Positions 62,268 through 64,000 of a DNA stretch of 64,000 bases are shown one piece after another. Below the pieces are notes generated by a model, which was not told where the DNA came from, did no database searches, and saw only the letters and a program-made list of their open reading frames with translations. The translations under genes and the position numbers were made by a program. The number at the start of each line of letters is the position of its first letter. Position 1 is the stretch's first letter. This DNA is from Bathynomus jamesi (lineage: Eukaryota > Arthropoda > Malacostraca > Isopoda > Cirolanidae): assembly GCA_023014485.1 (NCBI GenBank), contig JAJOZX010005607.1, forward strand, positions 98,501 through 162,500. The letters run 5' to 3'.

Positions 62268-64000
62268 ATTAGGGTGATTCAAAAATTGACCGAAAAAAAA
62301 TTTTTGGAATTTTTTTTCGGGCCACCCTCTGATTATGTTTAATTTGGTAAAAAAGTAATGCATGCAAATTTTGAATTAAAAAAATTAATTTTTAGGGGTC
62401 GCTACCATAAGTTAAAAATCAGACACAAAATAAATATATGCTGTTTCCACACTACCTTGAGGTAAAGCATACGGCGCGTTACCTTTTTTTTGAAGTGGAA
62501 GTTCCCCGGTAGGCCTATCATAACCACTCTACATTTTCAAATTGACAGTTCTTCTGTAATGATAATAAGACTTCGTAATAATAATAACCTTTTGTTCATT
62601 ATATTTCACTGTTAATTTCTTAATGATGATATTGTATTCTTGTTTTTATTTGAAAGAGCAGCTCTATATTTATTTACCACTTGGAGGAGATACTGTTTCT
62701 GTTCTTCATCATTTGTGATTAGTTTGTTGTATTCATCGACTAATTTAACTCCTCTTTCTGGATTGTCATTAACAACTTGAATTTTTCTTATGACTTGTTT
62801 TACGTTGTTGTAGCAGTCATCTTCATTCCACTCTTCAGAGTTCTTATTAAGAAACGATGATGGTAAACCAAGTCTATTAAAAAATTATTTTGTATTTGCA
62901 CTAACAAAGTCTTCCAGTTCTCTGTTTTCAATAACTTCAGTGTCAATAACCGCTTTTTTCTCTGGATTTGGTTCGGCGCCGTTTTGTAATGCTTGCTTCA
63001 TTCGGTTTTTAGTTTGGTGTAGCACGCAATCATCAAAGAAAGCAAATGCTATTAACTCCTCTGAAAGATACCATAAATGATTCATCATTTTCTTCAGGGC
63101 AACAGTTGCAATGCGTTCATCTTTCAGTTTGTACAGTTGCAGTTTCTTCAACATCTCTAAATCGAGACGAGGAGCGAGAACTGAAACTGACGCTGTAAAC
63201 CAGGATTTAACATATACGTGTACAGCAAAGAGGCAGATATCTCTAAGGCCTTTTTCTTCGCTGGGTGTTAATTTAAATTGTGTTTTAAACAACCAAATTT
63301 TCACGGCATAAATGACTTTTGCCATCCATCTTGCATACTTTTCTTTCTTTGCAAACCCTTTATCAATCCTATCCATTTTTCCTTTTCGCCCCTGTTCTCG
63401 CTGGAGTTTTAGAAATAGCTTATCTTCTTCAATATCAATTAGCTTCATAGCGTCTGCATGTACTATATCAAACAGGCTATCTAATTCTTGGTTCCATTTG
63501 GTTTGCTTATCTAATAGATTTTTTGATTGTTTCGCGTTATTCTCTTTATTTTTCTTTAATCCTTGCCATTCTTTGAACAGTTTCTCAATTTTGTCAACAA
63601 CGTGCGACTTCTTTCTAGTTGGAATTCGTGCTCCTCCCCATAATGCCAACACATTATTTGCAGTAGACAAGCAAGCTTCTCGAATTGTTTGTTTTTTGTT
63701 TCTGTAAGCCATAAACAAAGCCATAGTTTCTCGCTTTGATGGAAGAACTGTTGTTTTAAGTGTATCTGATGGTTGTCCAATAAGCCAAACATTAGTATCT
63801 TTTCTGGTGTGCATAGCAGTACCCCTGCTAGAAGATGGTGGGGGTTCCATGACGAGAGTTGACAGCAGAACTTCTTACACTCACGACAGTCAGACGACTA
63901 CTGAATTATAGCTGTACAGACAGTACAGTGTACAAGTGCCGGTTGCCCTCAATATTCGGTCACAACAGAGTGTAAATGGTTACAAGAGTGTTGTGTTTAC
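62268..64000 (-). mobile_element. TTAGGGT-ended DNA transposon, third copy, runs off window
   Basis: Starts ATTAGGGTGATTCAAAAATT directly after the target duplication of the second element. Only this end is visible. It carries a minus-strand gene of the same family. Confidence 0.6.
62612..63850 (-). pseudogene. Short protein of the TTAGGGT family lacking the catalytic core
   Basis: A 321-aa open frame (63850-62885) continues in frame past one TAA for 90 more codons to 62612 (EEWNEDDCYNNV, VVNDNPERGVKLVDEYNK). Residues 1-170 are the helical N-terminal domain with ELDSLFDIVHAD. Residues 171-290 hold IYAVKIWLFKTQF, SWFTASVSVLAP and NHLWYLSEELI, a C-terminal region. The FDGK, D.T..NTG and C..H motifs of the other two copies are absent. 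So it is either an internally deleted transposase or a non-catalytic family member. Upstream no TATA box is obvious. Confidence 0.65.

Overview
The window is an AT-rich, intron- and repeat-bearing invertebrate nuclear sequence. The genes encode secreted fibrinogen-related lectins (FREPs) of the tachylectin-5/ficolin type. The mobile DNA is of animal type: mariner, hAT, Penelope-like, LTR and tRNA-derived SINE elements. A chelicerate or other arthropod fits best, but the species cannot be fixed from the sequence.

The backbone is a locally amplified segment of about 7-9 kb. In its standard orientation it reads: block A, a single-exon FREP gene on the minus strand, block B (FREP promoter and upstream DNA with a GC-rich hairpin), block C, a 39-codon FREP 3' fragment, then block D. 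Copies begin near 1, 9472, 16285, 36140 and 45877. Between about 20.97 and 35.59 kb the same blocks run in the opposite direction. There are six FREP copies. Those at 2184-3101, 11516-12433 and 38327-39244 are intact (305 aa). The copy at 18417-18613 is 5'-truncated. The copy at 23923-24836 has one frameshift and the one at 48065-48978 has several. Blocks A and C are themselves diverged copies of one FREP 3' flank.

Almost everything else is mobile DNA set into this array, and the array copies serve as natural empty sites. Insertions with readable ends are: a foldback-like composite (3988-6010), a 480-bp MITE (8446-8925), a 192-bp hAT-like MITE (13227-13418), a truncated mariner (20046-20970), a near-complete mariner (44506-45706), a probable solo LTR (41267-42915), and a 9-kb LTR element without gag-pol (49614-58653). 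The LTR element holds an inverted LTR of its own family and a 3.3-kb hAT.

Three DNA transposons (28622-32111, 59385-62260, and 62268 to the window end) share termini starting TTAGGGT. Their transposases appear related but cannot be assigned to a named superfamily. The first has about 330-bp terminal inverted repeats carrying inward-facing CTCF-like motifs. The second shows a TATA promoter, a first exon and an intron nested inside another inverted-repeat element. A Penelope-like remnant with three tandem 3' ends fills 32165-33900.

The host function is probably innate immune recognition by secreted lectins. The copies differ most around the predicted ligand pocket.
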